DNA from: Phoronis ovalis
Taxonomy: Eukaryota > Phoronida > Phoronidae
Direction of reading: 5' to 3'
DNA length: 41,705 nucleotides
Assembly: GCA_028565635.1 (NCBI GenBank)
Contig: JAOXYB010070278.1
Coordinates: 1-41,705 of the forward strand
Part shown: one piece after another, positions 19,440-32,480 of the stretch
How the letters are laid out: each line of letters opens with the position of its first letter
Position numbering within the stretch: position 1 is the stretch's first letter
Program-made: the position numbers and the translations under genes
Notes under the pieces: model-generated
What the model saw: the letters and a program-made list of their open reading frames with translations, nothing else
Told to the model about the DNA's origin: nothing
Databases searched by the model: none

Positions 19440-22400
19440 GTTAGAAATAAGATTTAACACGTTTTCTTATCACAGTTGCCTATACATGTCATAAAAATTA
19501 CTTTTTGATGAGAAAATTAAGTTCCATATAAAAATCACATTATGCAGTGTTAAATTAAGCTTCCTAATTTTCAGAATTTCTATGTGATGTTTAGACTTAA
19601 AGGAAACCAGAAAAAAAAACAATCATTGGGAAGGAATTCTTTAGTACATACGTAGGTGATACTGAAAACGGTTTGGTACAAATAATTCATTGTGATTGGG
19701 GACATCCAGATATTTATGTTTAATTACAATGCTTTATATTTGTAAAATATCATTTATTTTTAATATTACAGGATGCGTAATTTACTATGCCAACTAAGAA
19801 AAGAAGATAATGAGAAGTCATTATGGCGCATTAATACAGCTTGGTCCGTGAATACACTGTGACTGTGCAATTATTACTGCTTTGGAATTTGTTGTAGTCC
19901 TGTCCCTAGATACACAAAAAACTGTACATACCTGATCGTGTTACAATACTTATAATATTTTATAGAATGTTTAAGCGTGCATTAGATTTTATTTGTTGAA
20001 CGTGATAATGTACTTAAAAAAACACTCGGTATCTCTCATCACTGGGACATTGTTGCATGCACTGACATCTCAAAAACATTTTGAATACAAAATCAACGCA
20101 AAACGGATCATCCCAGAAGATTTAAGATCAGCTAAGGCGGTTTTGTTTATTATTTTCCTTAGATCTGTTGCATTGTAAATTTAATATTCGCTTAATTGAC
20201 AGCATCAAAAGATCTTCTTTGCTTCGCTTATTTCATATTATTATACTGCAAAATAATGTATATATTTTGATTTTTAATGCAACGTGTTTGAAATGAAGAG
20301 CTAAATTTGTTAACTTTGAAACACAAAATTTATAGTTTGCGTTTATCAATTTTTTTTCCCTAGATCATGCCATGTAAAGTGAATTTTGCTTACATTAATT
20401 ACTTTCGAAAAGTGAATTTATAGTAATTTTAGAATTCACAGCCCCATCTAATTTTATGACTAATTTATAGGTTATTCATTTAAAGAATTGTGACTTCGAT
20501 AAATGCTGCGAACACTTCTTATTAAATGTTAATAAAATGTATTGTTTTTATAAATGTGAATAAGACTTTTGACTATAAAATGAATAGTCGAAAGTTTTTT
20601 ACATTTTAAAGAATATTTTTTTCTGCATTTGAGAAGAAATTGCAGTACTGATTATAATGATTATCAATTATTAATAATAATAAAATGTTCAAATAGTCAC
20701 AACCGATTCAGATTACTATACCCTGTACACAACGCAGAATATCCCATGTATGGGGGAAGATTTCAACACCTGAAACCTGGGTTTCACCTATTACTCTATA
20801 GCTATGGCTATGGGATATTGTCCTGGGTTACAGGCATTATCTTATAGCCAAAGAAAAAAGAAAAAAAAACGCACTTTTTCTTCAAAGTTCACATTATATC
20901 TAGTATAGACTTTGATACTGGTGTTTAATTACAGAATATTTTTGTTTACTCAAAATCATCACATTTTCTTGTACTTAGTACACGATAGGACATATCAAAA
21001 TGCATAACACAGAAGTGTGTACCAAGACAGTTTTATAAGAATGTTTAAGGACACAACACTTTTATTTACAACATGTTTGTACTTGAGTCTTACATATAGA
21101 GATTATGACAGTATGTCTTTATGTTCAGTTATAAGCCAGTTCGGCTTTTGGCATTTTTAAACGCCTCAAAATCTCCACAGATTATTTTTAAGTATAATAA
21201 AAAAATGTGAACATAAAGATAATAAAACAGTGCCACTTATAGTATTGATTCTCTACTGATGCATTGTATGCGTGATACATGTCTTGAAATTCTATTGATA
21301 TTTAATATGTCAATTTTTTTTATTGCTATGGGGTACCCCCCAAGGTACAATGCTCGCACTTAAAAATCGGCAATGCTCGCTGCTCGCACTTAACAAGAAC
21401 AATTGACAAAAAATATCCCGAGTACCCGCGGGAACCTGGGCTACCATCACCATCGAGTGACAAACAGTTGATAAATTCCCGCTGGGTGGCGCTGTGTAAA
21501 ATCTGGCGTTTATAAATTATTGCCAATAGATGTAGCAACATTATAGCCAGCGTGTGGACAATTTCTGATGTGTGAGGGCAAAAACATTAGCTGGCTACTA
21601 AAATATGGGACTATAACTGACTCATATAAAAAACATATAGTATAAGCTTATTTAGAAAAAGTAAATGTAGTTTTAGTAAAGTTTATCATGTTGTGTGAAA
21701 TAGAAAAAAAACTTAGACATTTTTGCTTACGTTTTCTCTTTGATCTTCGTTAAAATATTTTAGCATCGTGTTTATTCCCCGGGGTTTATTTCGTAACTTT
21801 TCGGTTTGCATCCTAGTATATTTGCCAATATATGTCAGTGACTCAACACGAAGCTATTACATTTTAAATGGTGAATACATGTACGGCGATGTATTGTGCT
21901 ATTCATATTTATTTTATCAGGTGTAAAGTGTATGCATTGTAGTCTAAGTTGCGCGTGTTTGTTTTGGGATGATTTTAACAAAAGGGGCGGGGTTTATCCA
22001 ATTGGGGTCTAAACGTAACTGAACATTGCACACAAGTAAATGTCAATTACATTGAAACTAACAATAGCGGAAATACGTTTCGAGTCTTTGTTTAAATTTT
22101 CGTTATTTTAATATTTAAAAATATGATGAATCTGCAGTGATATTAAAATATATTTATAGAAAGAAATTAAGTTCGAAAGTTGTGTCTTTTTATACTAATT
22201 GTTCTTTTTTCAAACTCGCTCGATTTGTACACTTTCGAGTATTCTATAGTTTATGTATCTTTTAATTGTACATTCGACTGATACATTCCAAAGCAATTTT
22301 ATATAATACTTGATGCACGAGTGGAAATCTGGCACTCTGTTTGTAATATTTGAACTGTTACTAGAAAAAACGTTTCGTTCCTTCATTTTTTGTGTTTTTC

Positions 22401-22495
22401 TAAAAGTAGTTAGCTTTTTTATTTTGATCTCTAACGCACTTTAATATCCCATTTAAATGCAAACGGCAAGGTAAACTTTACAAGCTGCCATTAAG
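19440..22495. other. AT-rich intergenic DNA after the Toll-like receptor
   Basis: No exon was found. AATAAA hexamers occur around the receptor's stop and again near 20530 (ttaataaaatg), either of which could serve its mRNA. A nested hairpin lies at 20738-20819: perfect 10-bp outer arms (aatatcccat/atgggatatt) enclosing GAAACC-tg-GGTTTC at 20772-20785. A repeat fragment lies at 21335-21430. Confidence 0.4.
21335..21430. repeat. Third copy of the CAATGCTCGC dispersed repeat
   Basis: CAATGCTCGCACTT at 21348-21361 and CAATGCTCGCTGCTCG + CACTTAAC at 21371-21394 match the motifs inside the 3969-4256 element and at 1677-1690. They are preceded by caaggtac, which also occurs at 4021, and followed by cccgagtacccgcggg, resembling the hairpin at 1921-1937. 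This supports a family of dispersed elements. Confidence 0.6.
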
Positions 22496-22503
22496 TGACG
22501 TCA
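22496..22503. promoter_or_regulatory. Perfect CRE-type palindrome upstream of dachsous
   Basis: TGACGTCA at 22496-22503 (aagtgacgtcacgggc) lies 917 bp before the dachsous ATG. It is the full consensus site for CREB/ATF-type bZIP factors. A local rise in CG dinucleotides and an upstream non-coding exon candidate make this a plausible promoter area. Function is inferred. Confidence 0.3.
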
Positions 22504-22869
22504 CGGGCACCTGGAAATCGAAGGGATAAAAGTTTAAATGTAAAGTAACAAAATCATCTAAACGCTTTATTTTTCCTTCGGAGCTTAAAGGTCATGTTTT
22601 TGGCTGTGCAATAATGTTCATCCATAAACCAATTCTTATTGCAAATGTTACACAATTTTCAAGGAACAAATGTCTTTAAACATCAAACTATCCCGTTTAC
22701 TTTCGATTCTCGCGAGATCCATAAGGCCAGTATAATCTATTGGCTTGCTTGGAGATTAGCTGTGGATGCTTACACCTCTAGATTTAAATGTGAATATCGG
22801 GATTATTTCAGTCATATCACAGTATAATCACAAGGAAATAATCAAGAAGTTACACAGCAATAGTTACAG

Positions 22870-23293
22870 GTGAAAACTTGATATTTTTACGTTGCTTTAT
22901 TAACGGTTTTACTCAGATTTACTGGCGGTTGCGAAATGACAGTGTCGTTGATTGAATACGGCAGCTGAGATCACTTATTGTGTCTGTGTTTGTTACTATT
23001 GTAGTTGTTTTATTTCTATAACCATATCAAAAACCTTTAAACTAAAATAGTTCCTAGAGAATTTCACCTTTTAGAATTGTGGGCGATAAAGTTTTACTGA
23101 GAAACAACAGATCCAACCCAGTGATCGGGCCGGGGATCCAGCACCCCTGGTTCTATAACTAAGTATAAGTATAATCTTTAAAATTGGCGCAAACGAAATG
23201 GTGAACAAGTAAATTTTAGTTCCATTTCTTTGATAATTTACTTTCTTATTGATATTCTTTTGTTTTCTTAATATATTTTATTTACCTTCACAG
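22870..23293 (+). other. Probable 5' UTR intron of dachsous
   Basis: The acceptor ttaccttcacag at 23293 is strong (pyrimidine-rich, preceded by ttttgttttctta). The best upstream donor seen is gttacag|gtgaaa at 22869/22870, giving a 424-bp intron and a non-coding first exon. The acceptor is more certain than the donor. Reading frames before 23420 are closed by a TGA at 23405-23407. Confidence 0.35.
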
Positions 23294-23419
23294 GAGAATT
23301 CAAAATTATCCCAGCTTCACTCAGGTGTTAATAGCACAGGTGTGCAGTGGTATTCATTCAGGTGTGAACGAAAAAAGTAAAAAAAACATGAAATTTCTTC
23401 AGAGTGAAAAGATCTAACC

Positions 23420-25273
23420 ATGTGTGAATGTGACACATATTCCTGGCTAGGTAAATTTTTACCTGGTTCAGGTTGGAAAATTCGAAGAAAAGATGACAGA
23501 TATGACACCAGAACTAAATATTATAGAACTAAAAAACCTTGGACGTTATGTTGTGCGATTCTGTTGTTACTTGTAACTCGAGTATCATGTCAGGATAATC
23601 AGTATGCAAAGACATTTTATGTTTCGGAGGGCTTAAGTGGCGGTAACACTGTGACAACAATTTCGAGCACAGAAGTGCCCCCTCCTTGGATTCCATTTAT
23701 TACTGATCCGGCAACAATACAGGATCTCAGTGTTAATGTTGGTACAGGGGCAGTAACTGTAAATAACGGTCGTGTGTTAGATAGAGAAACAACGGATCAG
23801 TATTCTTTTGGTTTATTATCAATAAATTATGGAACTACTTTAACCGTAACAATTATTGTTCAAGATATAAATGATAATTCACCGCAGTTTAGTCCTTCTG
23901 TAAAGCCCATCTCTTTGTCTGAATCAACACCAGCTGATCATAAAATTTCATTAGGAAGTGCCTCAGATCCCGATGTAGATAATTTTTCTGTCTTGCGTTA
24001 CGAGATAGTATCTGGAAATACAAACAGTGTTTTTCGTCTTTATACTAAAAGACATCAAGGGATTTTATATGTTGAATTAGGTATAAATGGTGTTCTAGAT
24101 TACGATGATCCCGCTACTAGAGCATATAGTCTTGTAGTGCGAGCATACGATGGAGGTGCACCACCAAGATATGGAGATTTAATAGTGAATGTAACTTTAG
24201 TCGATGCTAATGATAATATACCGATATTCAACTTCAGTAAATACACGGCTGAAATCTCAGACAATGTCACAGTGGGAACAAGTGTTTTGCAAGTATTTGC
24301 TACCGATCAAGATTCCGGAGACAACGGTAGAGTTACATACTCTATTAATAGACAAGTTAGTGATCCTGAAGAAAAATTCCGAATTGATTCAGATAGTGGG
24401 ATTGTTTATGTAAATAGCCAGTTATCGTACGATCCCAATTATCCTGTCATAGATCTGATCGTCCAGGCGCAAGATAACGGAGAGCAGAGTCAGTTCACTA
24501 CTGCAGTCGTTAGTGTTGAAATTATACATATCGTCAATCGACAAAAACCAAGGATAAGCTTACTGTTCTTATCAGACGATGGTCTACCAAAGGTCCCAGA
24601 AACTGCTAGTCCAGGAGAAGTTGTTGCTCGAATATCAGTCAGTGACCCAGATAGTAATTTGTTTTTAACCTCAGTTAATGTTTCTTTAAATGGAGGAGAC
24701 GGGCATTTTGGTTTGACGACGCAAGATAATGTTGTGTATTTGGTAGTGGTTTCAACACCTCCTGACCGAGAGACACAAGCCTCGTACACGATAACAATAA
24801 CAGCTGTGGATTCTGGTGAGCCACCTCTAATTACAACTGAAGTTTTTGACTTAAGTGTGATTGACACAAATGACAATCGACCTATATTCACGCAACAAAT
24901 CTACCATGCCTATATCCAAGAGGCTGTTCCTTCTGGGGCCTCAGTTATACAAGTCACAGCAACCGATTTGGACGAGGGGAATAACTCCGTGGTGACATAC
25001 ACGATTATTCATACACCTCAAACTCATTCACATTGGTTTCAAATCAACGCACACACTGGATTAATTACTACAGCAGATAGAGTCGACTGCGAAACGGCAC
25101 CCCATCCGGAGATCACAGTTCAAGCGACGGATAATGGAAGCCCATCATTATCAGCAACTGCAACTGTTATCGTTGATGTTAGGGATATTAATGACAATCA
25201 ACCTCAGTTTGAACAAAGTTTTTACAATGTCTCGACACCAGAAAATTCAGCGGTTGATTTGTGTATTCTCCAG
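23420..25273 (+). CDS. ds: Dachsous cadherin, first coding exon (N-terminal 618 residues)
   Basis: Dachsous is a giant protocadherin that binds Fat on the neighbouring cell and acts in planar cell polarity and Hippo growth control. The ATG at 23420 is fixed by an in-frame TGA 15 bases upstream. A 40-residue charged N-terminal stretch precedes a hydrophobic signal core (WTLCCAILLLLVTRVSC, to about residue 57). Five cadherin repeats follow, ending at DINDNSPQF (157), DANDNIPIF (270), an atypical junction HIVNRQKP (370-377), DTNDNRPIF (490) and DINDNQPQF (597); a sixth begins. Identification rests on the block SDDGLPKVPETASPGEVVAR with GGDGHFGLTTQDNVVYL, and on QTHSHWFQI...TGLITT...DCET, which are typical of dachsous proteins and not of Fat or classical cadherins. 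The exon ends CTCCAG|GTACGT in phase 0. Family members have about 27 repeats, so most of the gene is beyond the window. Read-through past 25273 (33 residues) is intronic. Confidence 0.92.
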
Positions 25274-28200
25274 GTACGTATTTTGTGTGCAGGCTGCGTT
25301 TACACATCTACATTGTTACTTTTTAAAAACCTTCTCTTTATAAGAAATACGAGTCTACCAGATTTGAAATGCTGAAAGAATTTTTTTTTTTAAATCGTGT
25401 CATTGTCAGAAAAAACGTGTGTGTCTGCATGTATGTCTGTGTATGAATGTTTTTCAGAGAAAATGTTCAAAAATATTGTTATTAAACTCTGGTGTAGATT
25501 AGTACAAAACAACGCATTCCAACATTTTGAGAATCCTTCACTATTTCTAACTTGCTAACATCTAGACTAGTCTTGTACCCTTCTTTTCTGTGTTTGAAGT
25601 TTGTTATCTATTTCACTCTGCATGAGAAGATATTAGAACTAGCAGATGCTCTGTTTCAAACATTAGTTCCCTAGCTGTGGGGGGTTTACTTCTGGAATTC
25701 AATTTTTGTCTTATCATTGGGTATAGGTTAAGTGACTGGTTAAAGACACCTATATATTTTTCATTAACAGAACTGTCATGAGACATTGAAACAAATTGTC
25801 TTCTGACTAAGTTTCCTGTCCAGTTTTATTAAGATTTATCATTTTTAATTTGCAATTTCAGACTTGAAAAATATCTTGGCAATTATATGCTGGATTAGGC
25901 TACCTGTAAACTATGTTGTTTATCTTGTCAACTTTTTACTAGTAGTGATTTAGGTAGTCTGTGGCAAGAACTTTTGATTTATGTCGTGCTGACTTTTGTA
26001 CTGAAACTCTTCTAGCCACATTTCATCGGATTTTCCAAACATCCAAAGGAGCTATTCTGAAATAACAACATAATAAAGAATTTTAATGTCTTGGTATTTT
26101 AATGTCTGTATGTGTAAAGCTGTGGTCATCCTTACTTTTTTTCATAAGTTTTCTGGTAAATTTCAAAAATATCAATTGTTTACCCTATGGTGTGGTCAAA
26201 TTTCATTAGTACAGGCTTGGGGGCAAATCAGCCTAATGTTCTTAGTGGCAGTATTAAAGTGGCTAAAGGCTTTTGTGTGATGTCTTTATGCCCACACGTA
26301 ATGTACCATTAATGTGCAGTTTTGAATTTTAATGTTTTGAATCACAGCTTGTTTGTCTGTTCAACTTTGAATTAAACTTTAGTCAAACATTACATAAACC
26401 TGGATACCACAGAAATGTGGATTCTTTGTTGGCGTGCCTCCATGTAATATTTCAGTAAATTCAATTTTCGTTATTTCAATTTAAAATAAATTAAACTGAT
26501 TGTGTGCGAGAATGGATTAGTAGTGTATAATAGGTATTGTCTCAATAAATCTTCTCTGTCTTTCTGCCTTGTTGTATGTCAGTTGATATTGATTGTGGAG
26601 TAGTACAGAACTATAAATTTGATGAGAACAATAAAATCGCCAATTTTGATATTAAGCATTAAATTATGGCCATGCTGTGTGTGCTGCATCATACCTCTCA
26701 AAACTCCACCTTATTTGACCATAAACCAGTTTGTTTCTAGATTATTAGTTAATCACTAAAAATCCTTTAATTTGCTGCAGCTTAAACACCAATAAAACTT
26801 AACATTTAAAAAAAAATTCTTAGCCCCTTTTGACTAATTGACATCTTTAACAAAGCCAGTACCTTATCTTCTTGTCAGTCATGGACTATTTGTTGGACTG
26901 TCCCTATATTAGTGACACCTTAATTATAGGCAGAGATCATATCTTTATCAGTCTGAAGGCTGTAATTAAGCTAAGGGTGCAAGAAAATTATAGCATTATC
27001 CCATGATGAAGTCTGTTAAATTATAGGAACTAACATGCCTTTTATTAGTTTAAAGTTTTTCCCAAATGTTTTGTTGCTAGTAGCATGGTGTTGTAGGTTG
27101 GCAGAAAGCCTTCAGTATCTCCTTTCTCCACAAATCATTGAATCATATTAGATGTCGTTTGTATTGTGTTGTATGTAGGCTTTGTATTCTTCACTATAAA
27201 AACTACTAGGAAATGGCTTTATTCAAACACTGTTCTAGCCAGCTGTAATGTTATAATTCCATCTAATTTACCACAATATTGCTCAGAATAACAGTGGGCT
27301 TGCATTAGTTAATTTTCATGTAGAAATCAGGTGTTGAATCTATAAAAAAAGTCAGTAAGGGTAATGTATTATATCCTAGAGATTTTAGGATTACTTAGAA
27401 GGATTTATTTATGTGTGGGGTAAACCTTTTTTCAAGCAACTGAACACTTTCAATGGATGTCAGTATGTGACATACACTATCAACTTCAATAGTCTTTGGT
27501 GTGGTTTTCTATAGCCTTTAGAAATATAACAAATAATTTTATTCTACCATGATTTCATAATAACAGTTATGAATATCACAAACTAAACCTATAGCAGGAT
27601 TTAAATCACACTCTTGCCCTGCATACAAAACTGAACAAAAGACATAGCCTATACAAATAGACCTGAAACACTTGAGCTGTGCATATATATAGCCAAGCCA
27701 GCCATCTTGTGCTTTTGTTGCTAATACATTCACATGACATTGTGTAATTTGTATACATTTCTTAATGAAGAATCCCTATGTTTTGTAAAAAAATATTCCT
27801 TTGAGTTAGACAAATTTGGCACCAAATATGTTATTTTGATTGTTATTAGTTTCTACTTAAACCTTTGTACACTCTCATAGGTAGGGACGTTAAGTAAACA
27901 TGAAATATAGCCGTTCTCACACGTTCCAGCTTAATCCGCCGCCTTTACCGTTATTTGTTGTTTGGTAATAAGTACGCTTTGTTTTGATGTAGTTAGATTT
28001 CAAGTTAAAAGTAGTGCTCTGGATAAAATAGTTTGTTTAGATACACAAAAATTTGCATTTTGGTGTAAGATTTAGTATTTTGGTAATAGTTTCATGAATT
28101 TCAACCAGTTAGATTTAAAGGGCATTTTAACAAGCTCTTATTCAATTTAAAAATGGTTCAAAATGATGATTTCGACCTGCTTGATCACACACCAAAAAAG

Positions 28201-29307
28201 CCTGAATATCCCCTTTTTATAAGTTTTTATTTGAATTTCATTATAGATAGTAACATAAATATAAGTAACATACATTCACAAATAAATAGACTTTATTACA
28301 CACAAAAAAAACATTTGCCAATGTATCAAGTATATCAGTCACCAACCTGCTAGCTAGTTGAATTTATTTTAATTATTGGAAAATACAATTGCTAGGTATG
28401 ACACGCTATAGTGTGACACTTGCAGCTTCTAAATAAAACTATTTGCAGCTAACTAGCTTGATATTATGAAGTACAAGCTACAGTATTAAATAAACCAGCA
28501 AACACTAATAGTAAATTCCATTCTTGATTTTAATTTGCATATATATAATATTACAAGCAGTCTAATGAAGCCAGGTGAAATGTTTGCACAGTTTTTTCTT
28601 GTTTGACACATTGTACTGAAGTTGATAAAGTTAATGTTAGAAATCATGGGCTGATAATGTTCATTATTTGTTTTAAGATATGCGGCTTATGCATCCAGAC
28701 AACTTAATGTACTGAATGCTATGTCATAACACATAACTGCCAGGTATTTCCATTGTTAAACTTAAATAATTAAATAATTAGTAGGTTCATGAAGTTGTTT
28801 TCGCACACAATAAGTAACTTCCACCTTTGAAATTTGGATATACTTAGATATAATAGTACCAGCTTCCATATATTCGTGAATTATTCTTTTCTGCAAGGCA
28901 GTAATGAACAGTTAGTTACAGTTTCTACCACAAAAATATATAGGGGCTCATGGTGAGTCATTCTAATACATGTGTTGGTCAGGTACTGTAAAATAGCTAA
29001 ATAGAGTGGAACTATTTTGTTTTCAGGTAAGATTGACATCTTTTTTAATATAATTTAGAAATATACATACCTGTTTGTTATGAATGACTGATATTGTCTG
29101 TTGTTTTTTTCAAGTGCAAAGTTCAAATAATTCTCAGCCTCAGGCAAACTTGTTTGCAATTGTCTCACAATATTAAAATGAAGTTTCAAATTTCTATTCA
29201 AACTTAAAATATGTACATCATGACAATAACTAAATGTATTAGTATACTCACAAAATATGTTTCACATCAATCTTTACAGAAAATGTAAGGAAGCAAAATA
29301 CAGAATT

Positions 29308-29318
29308 GGGGGGGGGGG
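29308..29318 (+). repeat. Poly-G tract
   Basis: Eleven consecutive G within AT-rich intron DNA; a simple sequence and possible assembly-length uncertainty. Confidence 0.8.
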
Positions 29319-30366
29319 ATTTACTATTACGGTAAATTAAGTGTTTGTTTTTGGAAATTTTCGTGCTAGTATTGTACAATGTGTTTTAAATTAGCAAGAT
29401 TAAGGAACTATAATATTAAGGTGATTTTATATACATTACTTCTATAAAAAGCAACAGTAGTATTTTATTCAAATATTTTGCAACAAAACTTTTTTTGAAA
29501 ATATTACTGGTATGCCCTTTTATCCTCAAACCATATTATACATTAGATTTTTTTTATCTAATCACTAAACAGGTATAGATAATTTGATAATGAACTGTAG
29601 AAGCAGAATTGTAGTTTATGTAGATGCGATAGAGAGGATATTTCAGTTTAGTCAAGATATTTAACATTCTAATCTTGATTCTAGTTTTACGATATACTGT
29701 TTCACTTTATAAAAAATTGTGGGAAATTTAACCAAAAAGTTAGAGTTAATTTCCGCAATTATCATTCCATATCTTTTGTAATGCTGTATACTTTGTACAC
29801 TGTGGTATGTCATATTATGGAAATATTGGAAATTATGCTGACAGAGGTGTAATCAAAATGACAGATAATTAACATGCTCTTTCATCCTCACAACACACAA
29901 CCTAGGTCAATTGATTACTTTGTGGAGCCGATAGATAACAACTAGGGCAGGTGGGGAACCAATTTTCAATAATTTCTTAATTAATTTTCATTGTCTACCT
30001 TTAATTAAGCAGTCCTCAACTTTTGTCCTGTCACTGGGCTGTTTATGTAATTTGCAAGCATAATAATTGAGGTGTCTTGAGTTGTTGATTACAGACCCAG
30101 ATTCAGGATTTTTGAGAGGGTATGATTAGGCTGGATCCGTTTCATTAAAATGTTCCCTTGGAAGGAAATATTTGGCTCTTTTGATCTGGTGAAATATTGT
30201 CACCAAAACTCTGCAGACCAGTCTTCTTGTAATATGGACAAGACAGCAGCATAAACTGTGCGACAAATTAAAGCAAGGATATGGAATGTTACATTTTCTG
30301 AATCCTGGGGAACTTTGTTTGATATGTTAGCAATACTTTGCCCTGCAGCATTTCCTCCGGGTGTCA

Positions 30367-30380
30367 CAAACAATTGTTTG
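30367..30380. promoter_or_regulatory. Perfect 14-bp palindrome of two SOX-like sites
   Basis: CAAACAATTGTTTG contains AACAAT and its inverse ATTGTT back to back, the arrangement bound by SOX-family dimers in known cases. It lies in the dachsous intron, right after a locally GC-richer stretch (ctgcagcatttcctccgggtgtcac). Regulatory use is speculative. Confidence 0.25.
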
Positions 30381-31963
30381 TTTTCTCTTTGCTAAACCAT
30401 GAATCTCATTAAAACTGATAGATAAAAGAACCAGCAGTATTTTGAAAAAACACACTTAGTTGATACACATCTACAGCTAGCTTGTCTATTCCAGATTCTA
30501 CACTAACTACACACTCAAGTTTTGAATTTACAAAGAGTTGAGACTGCTTGCATTATTTGGTAGTAATGAGTCGGTTTAGTAACATTTTATATTGATAGTG
30601 TATATAATAGGGTCCATTGAGTCTGTGCTTTAAATTAGTCTTGTCCAATTTCAACTTGGAGATTTGCTTGGCTGATTCAAAATGCAGCATTCTTTTGTAT
30701 GGGAGCTAACCAAACAATCTGGAGTTAAGATATATTTTGTTTTTTGGTTTGGGTTTATAATAATTGATCTCTGAAATATTATAATAGAACACTGATTGCT
30801 TAAGAGTTTTGTCTGTTGGAAATATTATTGTTTATGGCAGTTCCATAATGAAGCTACCATACATATAAAAAACAGGTAAGAAGAAGATACCATACTTGGC
30901 TGAGAGGATCCCATTCTTACAGAGGAGAAACCATGGTTTAACATGTAGTTAAAGGACAGTATTATATGACACAAAATAATTTTGTTTCCAAATATTTGGT
31001 GTGGAGCAGTGAATTTAAATCCCATGGCATCTTGTCCAGTACTGCAAAAATCCTCTTTTGACCTGCACTTAATTCAAACCATTTATTTAATTTAAAAATT
31101 GATTAGGGTTTCTTTGTTCATTTTGCTTTATGCATTATCCCTGTGCTATATCACCTGACAGATTCATGGGATTAAAGTTTTAGTGCATAAAATTGTAAAT
31201 TTGAAGTAATTTGGCTGCTGCTTTATGTTTTTATAGGCTTGCCTAACTGTACAACCATGATAAAGGTTAATGAGTGCAGAATTGTAGGAATTTCTTTTAT
31301 TAATTATTAAGTAAATACATTTTAAATTAGATATGTTGCATGCTTCTAAATCCCAGTAGATAAATTGTGTATGTTTGTGTAATTGTGTGTAATTAACATC
31401 ATTTTTTGCAGTTGACTGAATACGATTTCTTCAAGCTATGCAAATATTCTTTGACAGTATTTGTGTTTTAGTTTAACAGGAATTTATCAAAACATATGGA
31501 TTCTCTTGTAGGTGTACATTGTAAAATACAGGGCATCCTATGCAGCTAAGCATTCTACCAAAAAAACTTGGTTTTAATTTGCAGTGTTTTTACTGCCATA
31601 AATTAAAACAAAAGTCTTTTACCCTGTGGCACTATGTATGCTTTAAGTTCACTAAGCTGTTTGAAGTGTAATGTTGTGTCTAGTCTATCTCATGTCTTGC
31701 TGGGAGCAAGCTGGCATATTCTCACATACATACTTCAAAACTGCTAAAACAGTCCACTTGAAGAATTCATCACTGCATTCAGTGCATTAACACCAACAGT
31801 TTCTCATTGGAGATCTATCTTTACACAAATTCATTCATGTGGCCACCTTCGAACATTATACTTACCACAGAGACATTAATATAGTAATAAAGGTACATCA
31901 ACTACTTTTTTGTAATGATAAATGCATAAAACATAATGTAGATGCTACAAAAAGCAACTCGAT

Positions 31964-32110
31964 AGCATTCATTCTATTGTTAATGTTTCACGTTGGCAAC
32001 TAGGCTTTACATAAGTCAATTTAAACTTATGTAAGCATTTTTTTTTTTGTTATATAAGTTTAAAATTTTTGTGAAAATTAATTCTTCTCCTTTGGTTACT
32101 CTGCAAAATT
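31964..32110. repeat. Intronic repeat, copy A, with internal hairpin
   Basis: The copy starts agcattcattctattgttaa and is about 90% identical over its first 75 bases to copy B at 32683-32822, less so afterwards. It contains an inverted repeat, ggctttacataagt / acttatgtaagc, with one bulged base and a ~7-base spacer. Confidence 0.75.
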
Positions 32111-32449
32111 TTACGGAACTTTAGTCTGTACTCAGATTGGTTTCTGTATGTTGTTACATTGTAATATTATCATTATGTATTAAGCTATGACAGGCTGTAT
32201 AATATAACACAACTGAATAGAAAAAATCATTGAAGCCCTTTAAAACTGTCAAAACTCATAGTAGTTAATATCTGCAATTGCATGATGCACACAGAACAAG
32301 GATTTGATACTGAATAATGGTCACTTATTTTTGACAAAATATGACTGAGCAAGTTTTTAAAACAAAAGTTTACATTTTACCCAAAAGGGATTAATGTCAG
32401 TCTACTAGAAGCTAGCCATCTATTGGATAGTAGGGATCTGCTGTTGTTG

Positions 32450-32480
32450 GGAATGGAATGAATCCCATGATTTCGGAATG
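32450..32480 (+). promoter_or_regulatory. Cluster of three TEAD-type GGAATG motifs
   Basis: GGAATG occurs at 32450-32455, 32455-32460 and 32475-32480, the last in the context CGGAATGT. GGAATG(T) is the core site of TEAD/Scalloped, the DNA-binding partner of Yorkie/YAP in the Hippo pathway. The cluster lies in the intron of dachsous, an upstream Hippo component. The first two sites overlap and may be a chance short duplication. Confidence 0.25.

Noticed and set aside
20629-20847. 72-aa plus-strand frame spanning the nested hairpin after the Toll-like receptor
   Set aside because: No recognisable motif; overlaps inverted repeats, so treated as repeat-derived.
23100-23160. tRNA/SINE-like phrase ggccggggatccagcacccc
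   Set aside because: It resembles a B-box region on the minus strand, but no A-box, tail or repeat boundaries were seen.
25274-25375. Continuation of the dachsous frame for 33 residues after 25273
   Set aside because: The cadherin match stops exactly at CTCCAG|GTACGT, and the following residues are hydrophobic and non-homologous.
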